A stretch of 10,518 nucleotides of DNA from the NCBI GenBank assembly GCA_945872875.1, contig CAMCBB010000063.1, positions 1-10,518 of the forward strand, in the 5' to 3' direction. Source of the stretch: Flavobacterium psychrophilum (GTDB lineage Bacteria; Bacteroidota; Bacteroidia; Flavobacteriales; Flavobacteriaceae). The notes beneath the pieces are model-generated. The model did no database searches, was not told the DNA's origin, and saw nothing but the letters and a program-made list of their open reading frames with translations. Position numbers and translations under genes: made by a program. This document shows, piece by piece, positions 8,247 through 10,518 of this stretch; within the stretch, counting starts at the first letter, position 1, and each line of letters opens with the position of its first letter.

Positions 8247-8283
8247 CTAAAAACTTTAAGCCCTAGTCGTTGATATTCTATTG

Positions 8284-10518
8284 TTATTTTTTGGTTTTTT
8301 GCTTTTTCTGCTTTTCTTGAGCATCTACAACTGCTACTGCAGCCATGTTGACCATTTCTTCAACACTTGCTCCTAGTTGAAAGATATGAACTGGTTTGTC
8401 CATTCCCAACATAATTGGCCCAACAGAATCTACTTTGTATAATTCTTTCAATAATTTGTAGGTGATGTTTGCTGATTCTAAATTGGGGAAAATCAACGTA
8501 TTTACCTTTTTTCCAGCCAATTTTGAAAACGGGAATTTTCCCTTTAACATTTCAGGATTTAAAGCAAAATCGGCTTGAATTTCTCCATCTACAATTAAAT
8601 CAGGATGATTTTTATGAAGATACGCTACGGCTTCTCTTACTTTACTTGCACTTTCCACGGTTGATGATCCAAAATTAGAAAACGACACCATGGCAATTAC
8701 TGGTTCCATTCCAAACATTCGAACTGTTTTTTCAGTCATTAATGCAATTTTAGCTAAATCATCTGCGGTAGGATTTGGGTTAATAGCCGTATCCGATAAA
8801 AACATGGGACCTCTATTAGTCATCATCATGTTGGTAGTTGCAATCAAAGAAATTCCTGGAGCTTTACCAATTAATTGCATCAATGGTTTTACTACCGATG
8901 GATAACTTCTAGAATATCCAGAAACCATAGCATCTGCATGTCCTTGATTTACCATCATTGCAGCAAAATAATTTCGTTCTCGCATCCATTTTTGAGCGTC
9001 TAATAAAGAAACTCCACGGCGTTGTCTTTCTTTCCAAAAAATTTCAGCATATCCCAATCTTCGTTCATCTTCTTCATTTGTTTTAGGATCTAATATTGGT
9101 ACATCGGCATCAAATCCAATTTCCTCTTTGAGTTCTAAAATATCTTCTTTTCTTCCCAATAAAATTGGATGCCCAATTCCTTCTTCATAAACAATTTGAG
9201 CTGCTTTTAATACATCCAATTGATCTGCTTCTGCAAATACAATTCGCTTTGGATCGGTCTTAGCACGATTGGTTAACAATCGAACCATTTTATTGTCAGA
9301 TCCCATTCGCTCCATCAATTCTTCTTGGTACTTTTCCCAATCGGTAATTGGATTCAAAGCTACACCACTATCCATAGCTGCCTTTGCAACTGCCGGCGCC
9401 ACCATGGTTATCAACCTTGGATCAAATGGTTTTGGAATAATATAATCGGTGCCAAAATTTAATTTGGTTTCACCATAAGCAATATTAACTTGTTCTGGAA
9501 CATGCTCTTTTGCCAATGCTGCCAATGCTCTAACTGCTGCCATTTTCATGGCTTCGTTAATCTTAGTAGCTCTCACATCAAGGGCTCCTCGGAATATATA
9601 AGGGAAACCTAAAACATTATTTACTTGATTAGGATGATCCGATCTACCGGTTGCCATAATAATATCTTTTCTTGTGGCAATGGCAAGTTCATAATCAATT
9701 TCGGGTATTGGGTTGGCCATTGCAAAAACGATAGGTTTTTTGGCCATACCTAATAACATTGCTGGAGTTAGTATATTTCCTGCAGACAAACCTAAAAACA
9801 CATCAGCTCCAACAAGCGCTTGCTGTAAGCTTATGCCTTTAGTTCCGTTACTATAAATTTTTTGAAGTTCAGATAAATCCGTTCTATCTTTTGATAAAAC
9901 CCCATTAACATCAAACATCAAGATATTTTCAGCTTTTACGCCAAGTAAAACATATAAATTAGCACATGCCAAAGCAGCAGATCCTGCTCCCGAAACTACT
10001 AATTTTACTTTACTAATATCTTTTTTTGCAAGTTCTAATGCATTCAATAATGCGGCCGAAGAAATGATAGCAGTACCATGCTGATCATCATGCATCACTG
10101 GGATATTTAATTCTTCAACTAAGCGTCTTTCTATTTCAAATGACTCAGGTGCTTTAATGTCCTCTAAGTTAATTCCTCCAAAGGTTGGAGCAATATTTTT
10201 AACAGTAGCAATAAATTCATCTATATTTTTTGTGTCTACTTCAATATCAAAAACATCGATGTCAGCAAAAATTTTAAATAACAATGCTTTACCTTCCATC
10301 ACAGGCTTAGAGGCCTCCGGACCTATATCTCCAAGGCCTAAAACCGCAGTTCCGTTAGTGATTACTGCAACTAAATTCCCTTTGGAGGTATATTTATAAA
10401 CATTATCTACATCTTTTGCAATTTCCAAACAAGGCTCTGCAACTCCGGGAGAATAAGCCAATGATAAATCTCGTTGTGTTGCATATTTTTTGGTAGGAAC
10501 AACTTGAATTTTTCCTGG
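8284..10518 (-). CDS. maeB: NADP-dependent malic enzyme with C-terminal phosphotransacetylase-like domain (MaeB type), 5' end beyond window
   Basis: This enzyme converts malate to pyruvate and CO2 with reduction of NAD(P)+ in the cytoplasm, linking the TCA cycle to pyruvate and NADPH supply. The frame is open to the right edge, giving 744 visible residues; E. coli MaeB has 759, so only about 15-20 N-terminal residues appear missing. In visible numbering, the N-terminal malic domain shows PGKIQVVPTKKYATQRDLSL, then AYSPGVAEPC (conserved Tyr, about 20-29), EGKALLF (conserved Lys, about 77), and the metal-site segments EDIKAPESFEIER and HDDQHGT (143-149). The dinucleotide-binding domain shows VVSGAGSAALA (about 174-184) and FAMANPIPEID. 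From about residue 420 a phosphotransacetylase-like domain follows (RIVFAEAD, ADAMVSGYSRSYPSVVKP, GPIMLGMDKPVH). It lacks the Ser-Arg pair of true Pta enzymes (FQLGAS instead of LSRGA), fitting a regulatory, probably acyl-CoA-sensing role. The C-terminus is a lysine-rich tail. TTG at 10461 is not the start, because family sequence continues upstream of it. Confidence 0.95.
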   Translation of the reverse strand, partial: PGKIQVVPTKKYATQRDLSLAYSPGVAEPCLEIAKDVDNVYKYTSKGNLVAVITNGTAVLGLGDIGPEASKPVMEGKALLFKIFADIDVFDIEVDTKNIDEFIATVKNIAPTFGGINLEDIKAPESFEIERRLVEELNIPVMHDDQHGTAIISSAALLNALELAKKDISKVKLVVSGAGSAALACANLYVLLGVKAENILMFDVNGVLSKDRTDLSELQKIYSNGTKGISLQQALVGADVFLGLSAGNILTPAMLLGMAKKPIVFAMANPIPEIDYELAIATRKDIIMATGRSDHPNQVNNVLGFPYIFRGALDVRATKINEAMKMAAVRALAALAKEHVPEQVNIAYGETKLNFGTDYIIPKPFDPRLITMVAPAVAKAAMDSGVALNPITDWEKYQEELMERMGSDNKMVRLLTNRAKTDPKRIVFAEADQLDVLKAAQIVYEEGIGHPILLGRKEDILELKEEIGFDADVPILDPKTNEEDERRLGYAEIFWKERQRRGVSLLDAQKWMRERNYFAAMMVNQGHADAMVSGYSRSYPSVVKPLMQLIGKAPGISLIATTNMMMTNRGPMFLSDTAINPNPTADDLAKIALMTEKTVRMFGMEPVIAMVSFSNFGSSTVESASKVREAVAYLHKNHPDLIVDGEIQADFALNPEMLKGKFPFSKLAGKKVNTLIFPNLESANITYKLLKELYKVDSVGPIMLGMDKPVHIFQLGASVEEMVNMAAVAVVDAQEKQKKQKTKK

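Noticed and set aside
8247..8283. Possible terminator after maeB in the maeB-ruvA gap
   Set aside because: The sequence around AGGGCTTAAAGTTTTTAG has a T-run, but I could not pair a convincing stem before it.
8469..10399. Plus-strand open frames within maeB (8469-8678, 8690-8905, 10157-10399)
   Set aside because: They are antisense to well-conserved malic enzyme and Pta-like segments, with no independent sign of coding.
10459..10461. TTG as the start codon of maeB
   Set aside because: The frame upstream of it, to the window edge, encodes typical malic enzyme sequence (PGKIQVVPTKKYATQRDLS), so the true start is outside the window.
1..10518. Mobile element, CRISPR array, defence island or previously undescribed system
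   Set aside because: All sequence except about 140 bases of gaps belongs to four recognisable core genes with matching strand and composition. No regular repeats, transposase, integrase or unknown gene was seen.

Overview
The window looks like ordinary core chromosome of a Bacteroidota bacterium, most likely in the Flavobacteriia. It is strongly AT-rich. It carries a gene for SprA, the giant outer-membrane channel of the type IX secretion system (T9SS), a system confined to the Bacteroidota and close relatives. Leaders upstream of start codons are A-rich and lack a clear Shine-Dalgarno sequence. Two of the three gene junctions contain exact matches to the TAnnTTTG -7 element typical of this phylum.

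All four genes lie on the minus strand, so transcription runs from right to left: maeB (malic enzyme, 5' end outside the window), then ruvA (Holliday-junction binding protein), sprA (T9SS translocon, about 70% of the window) and gcvH (glycine cleavage H protein, 3' end outside the window). Coding density is very high. The gaps are 64 bp (maeB-ruvA), 3 bp (ruvA-sprA) and 75 bp (sprA-gcvH). No stretch over 300 bases lacks a gene.

The four products act in unrelated processes: C4/C3 carbon metabolism, recombination, protein export and gliding, and one-carbon/glycine metabolism. I see no sign that they form one pathway. The most notable junction is ruvA-sprA. SprA appears to begin at a TTG codon that follows the ruvA stop by one codon in the same reading frame, so sprA probably depends on ruvA transcription and perhaps on translational coupling. 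A promoter-like element sits in each of the other two gaps, which suggests separate transcription starts for ruvA-sprA and for gcvH.

I found no mobile element, CRISPR array, tRNA, rRNA, riboswitch or convincing terminator, and no evidence for an undescribed system. The points worth a second look concern the architecture of SprA (no cysteine, Asp-rich loops resembling calcium sites, a Lys/Pro-rich linker), its start codon, and the degenerate phosphotransacetylase-like domain of MaeB.
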